Shown here piece by piece: positions 25,809 through 36,348 of a stretch of 64,000 bases of DNA. Within the stretch, counting starts at the first letter, position 1. Every line of letters begins with the position of its first letter. This stretch comes from FEN-1219 sp963728995. Its GTDB lineage: Bacteria; Pseudomonadota; Gammaproteobacteria; Steroidobacterales; Rariloculaceae. The translations under genes were made by a program, and so were the position numbers. The DNA lies in contig CAVSMD010000006.1 of the NCBI GenBank assembly GCA_963728995.1, forward strand, positions 496,001-560,000, read 5' to 3'. The notes under the pieces were generated by a model. It was not told the DNA's origin. It saw only the letters and a program-made list of their open reading frames with translations, and searched no databases.

Positions 25809-27562
25809 ATGTCGGCAGCTAACATGCCTCTCGCCGCCGTCGCGCGACGGCTGTTCCGCTACATTCGCCCGCATTGGCCCCTGGTTGCCGCCGCGGTCGT
25901 GCCGGCGGCGATCTACGCGGCCGTGGGCTCGGCCGTGCCGTTGCTGATGGGCGAGGTCATCAGGCAGCTCGAAGACACCGCACGCAACCCCGCGAACGCG
26001 TGGCAGCTGCCGCTCGTGCTCGTCGTGCTGTTCCCGATCCGCAGCGTCGATGGACTTCCTCACGATCTACGGCCTCGCCTGGGTCGGCCGCTCCGTGATT
26101 CGCGATCTGCGCAGCGACGCTGTTCGCCCACTACCTGGGCCTGCCGTCGCGCTACTTCGACCAGAGCTCCACGGGCGCGCTGATCTCGCGGCTCACGTAC
26201 AACACCGAGCAGGTCGCCGATGCGATTTCCAACGCCGTCGTGATCCTGATTGCGCGACACGCTCGTCGATCATCGTGCTGCTCGGCTTGATGCTGGTGCT
26301 GAGCTGGCGGCTCACGCTGCTGATCGGCGATCATCGGACCTATCGATCGCGTTCCTGGTCAGTCGTATGAGCCGCGCGTTTCGCCGCTACAGCACGCGGA
26401 TTCAGAATTCGATGGGCGACGTCACGCAGAATCACGGAGCAGTCGCTGCATGGCCACCGCGTCGTGAAGATCTTCGAAGGCCAGGAGCACGAGCGGCGGC
26501 AGTTCGAGGACGTCAATTCGCGCAACTTCCGCTTCAACACGCGCCTCGTGGCGGTCCAGGCGCTCGGCGACAATCTGACGCAGTTTGCCGTGGTTCTCGG
26601 CGTGGCCGCGGTCATGTATCTTTCCTTCTCGGATCTGAATGCGCCCGCGTTCATCGGCTTCATTACCGCCATGGCGCATGGTTTTGACGCCGTTGAAGCG
26701 ACTGATAAACGTCAACGCCGTCTTTCAGCGCGGCGTGGCCGCGGCGGGCAGCCTGTTCGAGATTCTCGACGAGCCGGCCGAGGTCGACACGGGCACCGCG
26801 ACGCTCGGCCGGGCCCGCGGCGACGTGCGAGTACCGCGGCGTGTCGTTCGCCTACGATACGAGCAAGGGCCCCGTGCTGCACGACGTGGAGCTCTGCAGT
26901 CCCGGCCGGCACGACCGTGGCGCTGGTCGGCCAGTCCGGCAGCGGCAAGTCCACGCTCGTGAGCCTGCTGCCGCGCTTCTACGACCCGAGCGGCGGCGCC
27001 GTGCTGCTCGACGGCCGCGACGTTCGCGAGTATTCGCTGCGCGACCTGCGCCGGCAGCTCAGTCTCGTGAGCCAGGACGTCGTGCTGTTCGACGAGAGCA
27101 TTGCGAACAACATCGCCTATGGTGCGCTGGCAGGCTCTTCGCGCGCCGACGTCGAGCGCGCGGCCGAGGCGGCGTACGTGGCGGAGTTCGCCGCCGAGCT
27201 GCCGCAGGGGCTCGACACTCGAATCGGCGAGCGCGGCTCGCTGCTCTCGGGCGGGCAGCGCCAGCGGATCGCGATCGCTCGCGCGCTGCTGAAGGACGCC
27301 CCCGTGCTGATCCTCGACGAGGCGACCTCGGCGCTCGACACCGAGTCGGAGCGACGAATCCAGGCCGCGCTCGCCCATCTGATGCACGGCAGAACTACGC
27401 TCGTGATCGCGCATCGATTGTCGACGATCGAGAAGGCCGACCGCATCGTCGTGCTGCGCGAGGGCAAGATCGTCGAGACCGGTAACCACGCGGAGCTCAT
27501 GGCGCGCGCGCGGCTACTACTCGATGCTGTACGAGATGCAGTTCGCGGGTTCGGTGCCGTGA
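25809..27562 (+). CDS. msbA: Lipid A export ATP-binding/permease MsbA, heavily frame broken
   Basis: The locus spells a full MsbA of about 580 residues, but in at least ten pieces. The membrane domain includes YIRPHWPLVAAAVVPAAIYA, MDFLTIYGLAWVGRSVIRDL and LFAHYLGLPSRYFDQSSTGA. The ATPase has Walker A ALVGQSGSGKST, signature LLSGGQRQRIAIARAL and Walker B APVLILDEATSALD. Breaks lie near 26045, 26115, 26255, 26268, 26330, 26347, 26435, 26690, 26828, 26908 and 27512, and every one I could examine is repaired by deleting one base. MsbA is essential for flipping lipid A across the inner membrane, so these are almost certainly sequence errors. The stop overlaps the lpxK start (GTGA). Confidence 0.82.
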
Positions 27563-28577
27563 AAGTATCGTCGTGGCTGCCGGGTTTCGAAGCGCTGTGG
27601 TATCGCAATCATCCGCTGCGCTGGATGCTATGGCCGGCCACGGGGCCGTACCGTTTGGCGGCGTGGCTGCGCCGCGAGGCATACCGGCGCGGGTGGCTGG
27701 CCGACCGTCGACGTTGCGGTGCCGGTCGTGGTCGTCGGCAACGTGAGCGTCGGCGGCACCGGCAAGACGCCGTTCGTGATCTGGCTCGCCGGGCAGCTGC
27801 AAGCAGCGCGGCCGTCGCGTGGGCCTCGTCACGCGCGGCTATCGCGGCAGATCGACGGAATGGCCGCGAGCCGTGACCGCCGAAAGCGATCCCAACGAGG
27901 TCGGCGACGAGCCCGTGCTGCTGGCGCGGCGCACCGGTTGCCCCGTCGTCGCCGGGCCCGACCGAGTGGCGGCCGCGGAAGCGTTGCTCAAGAGCACGCC
28001 GGTCGACGTGCTGCTGGCCGACGATGGGCTGCAGCACTATCGGCTCGGGCGTCGCTTCGAGATCGCCGTGGTCGACGGCGTGCGGGGCATGGGCAACGGC
28101 TGTGCTTGCCTGCGGGACCGCTGCGCGAGCCGCCCTCGCGGCTGCAGCGAAGTCGATGCGATCGTCGTGAACGGCGGCACGTGGGGGCACGCCGGCGTCT
28201 TTCGCGGCCGCGCCGTGGTCACGCGAGTCTATAACCTGAAGGATGGCACGGAGCGCTCACTCGAGTCGTTCCGCGGCGCCACCGTGCATGCGGTCGCCGG
28301 GATCGGCAATCCGCAGCGCTTCTTCGATCTGCTCGACGACGCCGGCCTCGACGTCGTGCCGCATCCGCTCGCAGACCACGCCGAGCATCGGCGCGGAGCA
28401 ACTCACGCTTCGAGGAGCCCGGCGCCGTGCTGATCACGGAGAAGGACGCCGTAAAATGCGAGCGGCTCGCGCCCGCCGACGTGTGGTGCGTCGTCGTGGA
28501 TCTGCAGTTCGACGCCGATCAGACGGCGCGGCTGATGCGGCTCGTGCTGCGCGAGCTCGGAGCACGCAACGGCATGA
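27559..28577 (+). CDS. lpxK: Tetraacyldisaccharide 4'-kinase LpxK, frame broken
   Basis: About 335 residues from GTG 27559, which overlaps the msbA stop. The start VKVSSWLPGFEALWYRNHPL is followed by the P-loop VVVGNVSVGGTGKTPFVIWL. Then come GLVTRGYRG, NEVGDEPVLLARRTGCPVVA, VLLADDGLQHYRLGR, LPAGPLREPPSRL and VLITEKDAVKC, all LpxK hallmarks. It phosphorylates the 4' position of the lipid A precursor at the inner membrane. Breaks near 27703, 27815, 28150, two near 28400 and one just before 28570 look like single insertions; one near 28100 looks like a deletion. The last error erases the stop, so the sequence as given reads straight into kdsB. Confidence 0.82.
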
Positions 28578-29321
28578 CGGACGGGTTCATCGTGGTGATA
28601 CCGGCGCGCTACGCGTCGACTCGGCTGCCCGGCAAGCCGCTGAAGGACATCGCCGGCAAGCCGATGATCCAATGGGTCTACGACCAGGCGGTGCAGAGCG
28701 GCGCGACGCGAGTCATCGTGGCTACGGACGACGAGCGCATCGCGACGGCGTGTCGCGGTTTCGGGGCGCCGGTGGAGCTGACGGCCGCGGCACATGCCAG
28801 CGGCACGGACCGCATCGCGGAGCTCGCTCATCGATTCGCCTGGCACGAGCAGCAGATCGTCGTCAACGTGCAGGGCGACGAGCCGCTGATTTCGCCGCTG
28901 TGCATCGCGCAGACAGCGCGCCTGCTCGGCTGGCATCCGACGGCAACGATCGCTACTCTGACGGCGCCGCTCGATCATGAAACGGAGTTTCGCGATCCGA
29001 ACTTCGTGAAGGTCGTGACCGACAAGGATGGCTGGGCGCTGTACTTCAGTCGGGCGCCGATTCCCTGGCCGCGCGACGGCGGAATGCCGACCGCGCGCCG
29101 CCATGTGGGGCTGTATGCGTACCGGGCCGGCGGGCTCAAGGCCATCAGCGCCGCCGCCGCCGTGCGCGCTCGAGGAGACGGAGCGGCTCGAGCAGCTGCG
29201 AGCGCTGTGGCTTGGGTTTAGGATCATCGTGGCCGATGCCGTCGAGCCACCGTCACCGCATGTCGACACGGAGGAAGACCTCGTGAAGATTCGTCGCTAT
29301 CTCGAGCGGTCGAGACCCTGA
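28574..29321 (+). CDS. kdsB: 3-deoxy-manno-octulosonate cytidylyltransferase KdsB, frame broken
   Basis: About 248 residues from ATG 28574, inside the end of lpxK. The nucleotide-binding start is FIVVIPARYASTRLPGKPLK. QIVVNVQGDEPLI holds the catalytic Asp, followed by ASGTDRIAEL and ETEFRDPNFVKVV. The C-terminus is PCALEETERLEQLRALWLGF and SPHVDTEEDLVKIRRYL. It activates Kdo with CTP for lipopolysaccharide core assembly. One inserted base in a run of gcc repeats near 29163 shifts the frame. It is followed two bases later by a phosphatase gene. Confidence 0.88.
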
Positions 29322-29323
29322 CC

Positions 29324-29899
29324 GTGAAGGAGCTGCTCGCGAATCTGAAACGCACCGCGGCCCGGGTCGTCGGCAGGTCCGAGCCCGAGCGGCTGGCCGA
29401 GCGCCGCATGCTGTTCGTGTGCATGGGCAACATCTGTCGTTCGCCGACCGCCGAAGGCGTGTTCCGCAAGCTGCTGGCCGAGCGTGCGCCCGAGCTCGAT
29501 GTGCAAGTGGACTCGGCCGGCACGCACGATTATCACGCAGGACATGCGCCCGATCCGCGTGCGTGCCGCGCGGCGGAGCGGCGCGGCGTCGATCTCAAGG
29601 CGCTACGGGCACGGCAAGTGACGGCGGAGGACTTCGGGCACTTCGAGCTCGTGCTCGCGATGGATGAGCTGAATCGCCATAGCTTGCTCGAGATCGCCCC
29701 GCCGGAGTATCACGGACGGATTCGGCTGTTCCTCGAATTTGCGCCGCAGCTCGGTCGCGTCGACGTGCCCGACCCGTACTACGGCGGGAGCACGGGGTTC
29801 GAGTACGTGCTCGATCTCGTCGAGGAGGCGGGCGTCGGGCTGCTCGAGCACCTCAGGAGCACTGCGCCGCCGAGCGATGGGGAGCCGTCTTCGCCCTAG
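29324..29899 (+). CDS. Low-molecular-weight protein-tyrosine phosphatase
   Basis: A 191-residue protein from GTG 29324. The P-loop is MLFVCMGNICRSPTAEGVF (C-x5-R) and the general-acid loop VDVPDPYYGG carries the Asp and two Tyr of the DPYY motif. Compared with the usual ~155 residues there is an N-terminal extension of about 27 residues (ELLANLKRTAARVVGRSEPE) before the core. An ATG at 29408 would give a conventional start, so the extension is uncertain. Such enzymes often control tyrosine kinases of polysaccharide export, but no kinase is in the window. It closes the comEC-to-kdsB operon. Confidence 0.9.
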   Translation: MKELLANLKRTAARVVGRSEPERLAERRMLFVCMGNICRSPTAEGVFRKLLAERAPELDVQVDSAGTHDYHAGHAPDPRACRAAERRGVDLKALRARQVTAEDFGHFELVLAMDELNRHSLLEIAPPEYHGRIRLFLEFAPQLGRVDVPDPYYGGSTGFEYVLDLVEEAGVGLLEHLRSTAPPSDGEPSSP

Positions 29900-31335
29900 G
29901 GCACCCCGGCACCGTGCAGCGCGTGCTGCCGGATCGTCTCTGCGACGCAGCAGGTCAGTCGCTGAGCCGTCGGAATGTGCAGGAACTCGTTCGGCCCGTG
30001 GGCGTTGGACTCCGGTCCCAGCACTCCGGTGATCAGGAACTGGGCTGCAGGAAACCGCTCCCCGAGCATGGCCATGAACGGGATCGTGCCGCCTTCGCCC
30101 ATGTAGCCCGCCGGTGCGCCGAAGTAAGTCTCCGACGACTCGTGCAGCGCGGTTTCGAGCCACGGGGCGAGCGCGGGGGCGTTCCAGCCATTGCTCGCGT
30201 CGACGGACTCGAACCGTACTTCGGCGCCATAGGGCGGATCGTCCGTCAGCAGCCGCGTGAGTTGCGCCTTCGCCTTGTCGCCGTCGACGCCGGGGGGTAA
30301 CCGCAGGCTGAGGCGCACGGCCGTGCTCGGCCGGAGCACGTTGCCGGCGCTGCCGAGCTCGGGCAGGCCTGCCGCGCCCGTGATCGCGAGCTGCGGATGC
30401 CAGGTGCGCCCAAGAATCATCTCGACGGGGTCGTGCGTGGCGGGCTGCATCGTCCCGAGCCACGGGTAATGGTCCCACACGGCCTTGCCCAGCGCTTCGG
30501 TCATCGCTCGCGCTTGCTCGAGGCGCTGCGGCGGAATCTCGGCATTGAGCCACTCGGGCAGAATTTTGCCGGTGGCTTCGTCCTCGAGGCGACTCAAGAG
30601 CAGGCGCACGAGTCGAAAGCTCGAAGGCACGATGCCGCTCGCTTCGCCGGAATGCACGCCCTCGCGCAACACGCCGACATGCAAGGTGCCGCTCAAGAGA
30701 CCGCGCAGCGACGTCGTGCACCACAGCCGCTGGTAGTCGGCTGCCCCGGAATCGAGGCATACCACCAGCGACGGCGTGCCGATTCGCTCGCGCAGATGCT
30801 CGATGTAGTGGGGCAGATCGTCGCTGCCACTCTCCTCGCAGCCTTCGATCAGCACGACGCAGCGCGCGTGCGGGATACCCTGATCCTGCAGCACCTTCAG
30901 GGCGGTCAGGGAGGCAAAGGTCGCATAGCCGTCGTCGGCGCCGCCGCGCCCGTACAGGCGCTCGCCGCGCAGCACGGGCTGCCATGGACCGAGACCCTCG
31001 CTCCAGCCGGTCATGGCGGGTTGCTTGTCCATATGACCGTAGAGCAGCACGGTGTCGTCGACCTGTCCGGGCACTTCGATGTAGAGCAGCGGCGTGCGCT
31101 GCGGCAGGCGGACTAGCTCGAGCTGCATCCCGTCGAGTGCCTGCTCGCGGCACCAGGTGACAATCAGGTCCATGGCGCGCTGCATGTGCCCGGAGCGCTC
31201 CCACTCCGGATCGAACGCCGGCGACTGGTTCGGGATACGGATGTACTCCGTCAGGGCCGGAACGATCGACGCGCGGAAACAGCGCTCGACGAGCGATTTC
31301 GCTCCGCGGGCGTCGATGGCGCGTCGCTCGCGCAT
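29896..31335 (-). CDS. M20 family metallopeptidase
   Basis: A 479-residue intact protein of the M20/ArgE-DapE-CNDP clan. Metal-ligand motifs: DTVLLYGHMDKQPAM (His, Asp), LYGRGGADDGYATFASL (bridging Asp), VVLIEGCEESGSDDL (catalytic Glu and ligand Glu) and VVCLDSGAADY (ligand Asp). The dimerisation-domain stretch LHVGVLREGVHSGEASGIVP and C-terminal GAPAGYMGEGGTIPFM with ESNAHGPNEF (His) follow. This is the carnosinase/dipeptidase-like branch. There is no signal peptide, so it is cytosolic, probably a di- or tripeptidase. It overlaps tail-to-tail with the phosphatase gene. Confidence 0.9.
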   Translation of the reverse strand: MRERRAIDARGAKSLVERCFRASIVPALTEYIRIPNQSPAFDPEWERSGHMQRAMDLIVTWCREQALDGMQLELVRLPQRTPLLYIEVPGQVDDTVLLYGHMDKQPAMTGWSEGLGPWQPVLRGERLYGRGGADDGYATFASLTALKVLQDQGIPHARCVVLIEGCEESGSDDLPHYIEHLRERIGTPSLVVCLDSGAADYQRLWCTTSLRGLLSGTLHVGVLREGVHSGEASGIVPSSFRLVRLLLSRLEDEATGKILPEWLNAEIPPQRLEQARAMTEALGKAVWDHYPWLGTMQPATHDPVEMILGRTWHPQLAITGAAGLPELGSAGNVLRPSTAVRLSLRLPPGVDGDKAKAQLTRLLTDDPPYGAEVRFESVDASNGWNAPALAPWLETALHESSETYFGAPAGYMGEGGTIPFMAMLGERFPAAQFLITGVLGPESNAHGPNEFLHIPTAQRLTCCVAETIRQHALHGAGVP

Positions 31336-31345
31336 CGGTGTGCCG

Positions 31346-33852
31346 CTAGGTTCCGGACCGCTCGTCCGCGTCGACGGCCACGGGCGGGGCGTCCTCGCGA
31401 GCCGCGCTTACGGGGGGGGTCGCCGGCTCGCTCGGCGGAGGCGAATAGGTGGGCGTCCGTGGCGACCACTCGTCGCGTTCGCGTTCGCGATCCGCGGTGA
31501 GCTCTGCCGCCGGCCGCACAGGCGGTGGCGGTTCCGACGAAGGTTCCCGCTGCGGCTCGAACCGCGGCGGCTCCGCGTGCGGCTCGAACCGCGGCTCCGG
31601 CGGCAGTTCCGTCTGCGGCGGAATGAATTGCGCCGCGGGTCCGGTCTCTAGCGGCTTCGTGAGCGGCGCCTCGGTACGCTCGCGGTCGGAGACCGGCGCA
31701 GCACCGTTGGCGGCCGCCTGGCGCGGTGGCCCCTGCTGCTCGAGGCGCGGTCCGTCTTGCCGCTGACGATTCTGGGGGTCGCCGGCGCCGCGGCCGCCGC
31801 GCCGATTACGGCGCCGTCCACGACCACCCCCTTCCCCACTGGCGGGCTGCTGCGCCTGATTCTGGTCGGCGCCGCGCTGTGGCTGGCGCTGCGGCTGCGA
31901 ATCTCCCTGCGGCGGCCGCGGGCCGCGGCCGCGCTCTCGATCTCGATCTCGGTCCCGATCCCGATCCCGATCCCGTCCGGAGCTGCGATCGCGATCGCGG
32001 CCGCGGCGGACGTCGCCGTGCCCGCCGCGGTGATCGCGGTCGCGGTCCCGGTCGCGGTCCCGATGGCTCGGCCGGCGACGCTCGCCGCCGCCGTCACTCC
32101 GGCTCGGCTCGGGCGCGGGGCTTGGGGCCGGAGTCAACCAGCCGAACAGACGGCTCCACAAAGACGCTTTGGGTACCGCTTTCGGTGCTGGCTGCGCCGC
32201 CTGCGTGGGTGGCGCGGGTGGCGCAGGCGGCGGGGTCGGTACGGGCGTGGCCGGCAGCAGATTCGACACCGCCGCCTCTTCGCCCTTGGGTTGGCGCTTG
32301 ATCTCCTCGTACGCGACGCTCGGATCCGGCTTCGGCTCGAGGAGCTTGTAGCTGATGCCCGCATTCTCGGGCAGCGACACCTCGTCGTCGCGGACGCGAC
32401 GCAGGTTGTAGTTCGGCGTTTCGAGGTCCGGATTGCCGATCAGGATGACGCTGACGCCATTGGCTTCTTGCAGCGTCTGCACCCAGTCGCGCTTCTCGTT
32501 CAGGATGTAGTTGGCGACAGTCGAGCGGCAGCTGCGCGATGACCTTGGCCGTGCGCTCCTTGCGCGCTTCCTCGCCGACGAGCCGCAGGATGGCGAGCGC
32601 CAGCGACTCGACGCTGCGGATATTGCCCGCGCCGTTGCAACGCGGGCAGGCCGACTGCGTGGACTCCTCGAGCGAGGGCCGTAGCCGCTGTCGCGACATC
32701 TCGAGCAGGCCGAACCGCGAGATCTTGCCGATCTGGATCCGCGCTCGGTCGTGGCGAACGGCCGCGCGGAGCCGCTCCTCGACCTCGCGTTGGTTACGCT
32801 GCGGGCCCATGTCGATGAAGTCGACGACGAGCAGGCCGCCCAAGTCGCGTATGCGCATCTGACGCGCGATCTCGTCGGCGGCCTCGAGGTTCGTGTTGAG
32901 GGCGGTCTCTTCGATGTCTTCGCCCTTCGTCGAGCGCGCGGAGTTGATGTCGATGGCGGTCAACGCTTCGGTGCGATCGATGACGATGCTGCCGCCCGAA
33001 GGCAGCTGCACCTTGTGGTTGTAGGCGGACTCGATCTGGCTCTCGATCTGGTACCGCGTGAACAGCGGCACCGTGTTGTCCTCGTAGAGCTTGAGCTTCT
33101 TGATGTTGTGCGGGAGCACGCGCTCCATGAAGTCGACGGCTTCCTGGTAGACGTTCGGGTTGTCGATCAGGATCTCGCCGATGTCGTTCGAGAAGTAGTC
33201 GCGCAGCGCCCGGACGATCGCGTTGCCTTCCTGGTAGATCAGGAACGGTGCGGGGCGCGTGACGACGACCTGCTTGATCGCCTCCCAGACGCGGAGCAGG
33301 TAGTCGAGGTCCCAGCGCAGCTCCTCGGTGCTGCGGCCGATGCCGGCCGTGCGGACGATGCAGCCCATGCCGTCGCGGGATCTGCAGGTCCTCGAGCGAC
33401 TGGCGGACCGAGTCGCGCTCCTCGCCCTGAATCCGCCGCGATACGCCGCCGGCGCCGGGGTTGTTCGGCATCAGCACGATGAACCGGCCGGCCAGGCTGA
33501 TGAACGTGGTGAGGGCCGCCCCTTTGGTGCCGCGCTCCTCCTTGTCGACCTGGACGACGATCTCCTGGCCTTCGCGCAGGACTTCGCGAATCTGGATGCG
33601 GTCGCCGGGATCCTTGACGAAGTACTCGCTAGAGACTTCCTTCAGGGGCAGGAAGCCGTGACGCTGAACGCCGTAGTCGACGAAGCACGCCTCGAGGCTC
33701 GGCTCTATCCGAGTGATGCGGCCCTTGTAGATGTTGGATTTGCGTTGTTCTCGGGACGGTGTCTCGACGTCGAGGTCATAGAGCTTTTGGCCGTCCACCA
33801 TGGCCACGCGCAACTCTTCCCGTTGAGTTGCATTCACCAGCATGCGTTTCAT
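31346..33852 (-). CDS. rne: Ribonuclease E, frame broken
   Basis: About 835 residues from ATG 33852. An N-terminal catalytic half has the S1 domain (KSNIYKGRITRIEPSLEACF), DGMGCIVRTAG, the catalytic Asp pair (ALTAIDINSARSTKG and LLVVDFIDMG) and the zinc-link CPRC in SACPRCNGAGNIRS. The C-terminal half is low-complexity, with long RD-rich and Pro/Glu-rich tracts, as expected for the degradosome scaffold and RNA-binding region. Breaks near 33368 and 32525 are each fixed by deleting one base. It initiates mRNA decay and rRNA/tRNA processing. It is divergent from rluC, the same arrangement as in E. coli, across a 347-base spacer. Confidence 0.9.
31925..32075 (-). repeat. Low-complexity Arg-Asp repeat in the RNase E scaffold region
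   Basis: On the minus strand a hexanucleotide-like repeat (variants of cgcgat and cgggat) encodes alternating Arg-Asp runs such as HRDRDRDRDRDHRG and GRDRDRDRDRDRDRERG. It is tandem, imperfect and in frame with the rne C-terminal half. It could vary in copy number between strains by slippage, and it is a place where assembly errors are likely. Confidence 0.8.
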
Positions 33853-34199
33853 AGGTCCTCAGTGCGAAAGAGGCGTGCACGGAGCGTCGAGGTGCGTTCG
33901 CGATCTGCGAGGAGGTCCGACCGGCGCGCATGCCGGGGCCATTGGCGAAGGAGGGCAGCGGTAGTGCTCGATCCGTGAACCGAATGGGGTCGTGTTGTTC
34001 GCTACGGAGAGCCATCGCCTTACGCAGATTGCGGCAGCCGAGTTTCCGGTCCGCCGGTAGTGATGTTCCCAAACTGGCAGCTCGCTTGGTTGAGCTACCG
34101 CCAGAATAAGGTTTCGGGAGCGCTCCACATAGGACGGAGTTAACCGCTGCCCGCGCAGCTACTATAACATAGGAGTCTCGAGGCTCAATTCGTACCCCT
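33853..34199. other. 347-base spacer between divergent rne and rluC
   Basis: No coding sequence is convincing here. By analogy with E. coli, where RNase E autoregulates through a long structured leader between rne and rluC, most of it is probably the rne 5' leader. I did not find a specific conserved hairpin. The rluC-side end carries the promoter annotated separately. Confidence 0.5.
34140..34168 (+). promoter_or_regulatory. Candidate sigma-70 promoter of rluC
   Basis: TTAACC at 34140-34145 and TATAAC at 34163-34168 are separated by exactly 17 bases, matching four of six and five of six consensus positions. Transcription would begin about 25 bases before the TTG start of rluC, giving a very short leader. 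Confidence 0.5.
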
Positions 34200-35209
34200 T
34201 TGAATCCTCCGCAAAAAACCCCCGAGCTCGGGCTCGAGCGATCGAAGGTCCGGCAGCAGGAGATCGACGCCGAAACGGCGGGCCAGCGGCTCGACAATTT
34301 CCTGCTCGGCGCGCTGAAAGGGGTGCCCCGCAGCCATGTCTACCGCCTGATTCGCTCCGGCCAGGTCCGGGTCAACTCGGGCCGTGCGACACCGAGCCAC
34401 CGGCTGCGCGCCGGGGATCTGGTTCGCGTACCCCCCGTGTCCGCCAAGCGCGTCGCGGCCCCCGTGGCGGCGCCGGACACGCTCGCCTGGCTGGCCGAGC
34501 GCGTGATCTTCGAGGATTCCCGGCTGCTCGTGCTCGACAAGCCGGCGGGGTTCGCCGTCCACGGCGGCAGCAGCGTGAGCTTGGGCTGCATCGAGGCGCT
34601 GCGCTTGCTGCGGCCCGCCGCCAAGGATCTCGAGCTGGCGCACCGCCTCGATCGCGGCACCTCGGGTTGTCTGATAGTGGCGAAGCGGCGCAGCGCGCTG
34701 CGAGCCGCTGCACGCGCTGCTGCGCGAGGGACGCGTCGACAAGCGCTACTTGGCGCTCGTGCAGGGTCGCTGGCCCGAGGCGACGCGCGAGATCGACGCG
34801 CCGCTCGTGACGCGACGCGTCAGCGGCGAGGCACGTGTGAAGGTCGATCCGGCAAGGCAAGGCCGCGCAGAGCACGTTTGGCGTGCTCGAGCATTATGGC
34901 AAGACGGCGACGCTGGTCGAGGTGTCGATCGGGACCGGCCGCACTCATCAGATCCGCGTGCATGCGGCGCACGTGGGGCACCCCGTGGCGGGCGACGACC
35001 GCTACGGCGATAGAGACTTCAACGCGTACCTCCAGACGTTCGGGCTGAAGCGCACGTTCCTGCACGCGCATTCGCTGTCGTTCACGTGGCCGGACACGGA
35101 GGAGCCGTTCTCGGCCAGCTCGCCCTTGCCCGACGACCTGCGCGCGGTGCTGACGGCGCTCGAGGTCAAGAAACAGCCGGGCCCAAGGGATCGACGCCGA
35201 GCCCCCTGA
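34200..35209 (+). CDS. rluC: 23S rRNA pseudouridine synthase RluC, frame broken
   Basis: About 335 residues from TTG 34200; no ATG or GTG is available that keeps the S4 domain. The S4 RNA-binding domain is EIDAETAGQRLDNFLLGALK with VPRSHVYRLIRSGQVRVNSG. The synthase domain has the catalytic Asp in ELAHRLDRGTSGCLIVAK, then DKRYLALVQGRWPEATREID, and SIGTGRTHQIRVHAAHVGHP. It converts uridines 955, 2504 and 2580 of 23S rRNA in E. coli. Single-base insertions near 34700 and 34855 break the frame. The 3' end overlaps the maf gene on the other strand by 44 bases. Confidence 0.88.
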
Positions 35210-35776
35210 GCGTCCGCGCCAGCCAGATCAGCGGCAAGCCGATCAACGCCGTGGGGTCGCTCGAGTCGATGCGCTCGAAGAGCGCCGGCGCCAAGGCCTT
35301 CGGCCTTGAAGCTGCCCGCGCAGTCGTACGGCTGCTCGCGCCGCACATAGCGATCCAGCGCTGCCGTCTCCAGGGACGCGAAATGAACCTCCGTCCGATC
35401 GACGTGCTCGACGGCCACCCCCGTGGCCGTGTCGAGCACGACCGCAGCCGTATCGAACACCACCATCTTGCCCTGGCAGGCCTGCAGCTGGCGCAGCGCG
35501 GCTGCGCGCCCGCCGGGCTTGCGTAGCAGCCCGCCGTCGAGCGAGGCGACCTGGTCGGAGCCGATCACGAGCGCGTTCGGGGCCGCGACGCTGCGCGCCT
35601 TGGCGACGGCCAGTCGGACGGCCATCGCCGCCGGGGGCTCGCCCGCGAGCGCCAGTTCCTCCGCGTCCGGGCGCCTGCACATCGAACGGCAGACCCAGAC
35701 GGGACAACAGCTCCCGGCGGTACTTCGAGGTCGAGGCGAGGATCAGACGGCGTAGCGGTCGGCGGGCAGGGCTCAC
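35166..35776 (-). CDS. yceF: Maf-family nucleotide pyrophosphatase (YceF type), frame broken
   Basis: About 202 residues. It starts MSPARRPLRRLILASTSKYR followed by RELLSRLGLPFDV, the Maf signature. Then come ALVIGSDQVASLDGGLLRKP (catalytic Asp), MVVFDTAAVVLDTATG, YDCAGSFKAEGLGA and the end IDSSDPTALIGLPLIWLART. The SDQVA box and genomic position next to rluC and yceD point to the YceF subgroup, which hydrolyses 7-methyl-GTP in E. coli. Breaks near 35690 and 35275 are single insertions. It is divergent from yceD with a 56-base spacer. Confidence 0.85.
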
Positions 35777-35832
35777 GTGGCGTAACTTACGGTTTTGACG
35801 TCAGAAACCTGGTCACATATCATGCGCCGCCT

Positions 35833-36321
35833 ATGTCGGGCTCGCTGGACGCTTGGTACGGTCGAAGCGAGCTGGAATCGCTGGCAGACCGGGCCGGTGT
35901 GCTCCGCGGCGAGATTGCGGTCAACAAGCTGAGGCGGCTGAGCAGCCTGCTGAACTCCGACGCCGGCAGTGTAAGAGCGTCGTTGCGTTTTAGCCAACGG
36001 CGCGACGGCTGGCTCGGTGCGCAGCTCGATTACGAGGCGTCGGTGGAGCTGACATGTCAGCGGTGCCTCGAGCCTTTTCGCCACGAGTTGGCGGGCTGCG
36101 TGAATCTGGTGCTGGCGAACGCGCAGTCGATGCCCGCGACGGTGCCGGAGGGCTACGAGCCGATGAGCTTACGGAGGATCGTTTGTCGCCGGTGCAGCTG
36201 ATCGAGGATGAGCTGATCGTCTCGATCCCGCTCGTGCCGAGGCATGCGCAACTCGCGGACTGTGGTAGCTTGGCGCACGATCTGGTCGGAGTCGACCGAC
36301 GGATCCGCTGCCGATCGGTAG
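35833..36321 (+). CDS. yceD: 23S rRNA accumulation protein YceD (DUF177), frame broken
   Basis: About 160 residues. The N-terminal half includes RLSSLLNSDAGSVRASLRFS and the DUF177 motif ASVELTCQRCLEPFRHELAG (CxxC). The C-terminal motif LTEDRLSPVQLIEDELIVSI with PLVPRHAQ lies in a different frame after a break near 36175, where one base seems missing. A further shift appears needed to reach the probable stop at 36319-36321, so the end is uncertain. YceD lies before rpmF in most bacteria and is needed for normal 23S rRNA in plants and E. coli. Confidence 0.78.
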
Positions 36322-36348
36322 GATTCTTTTTCGAGGAGTATCGCAGCA

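Noticed and set aside
25809..27562. Programmed ribosomal frameshifting in msbA and other genes
   Set aside because: The breaks have no common slippery heptamer or downstream structure, occur many times per gene and are repaired by removing one base. Sequence insertions explain them better.
31925..32075. CRISPR-like or intergenic tandem repeat
   Set aside because: The repeat is in frame within rne, has no spacers and codes for Arg-Asp runs.
33859..34128. An 89-codon minus-strand frame in the rne-rluC spacer
   Set aside because: Low-complexity translation, no recognisable motif and no ribosome-binding site. The region is more likely an RNase E leader.
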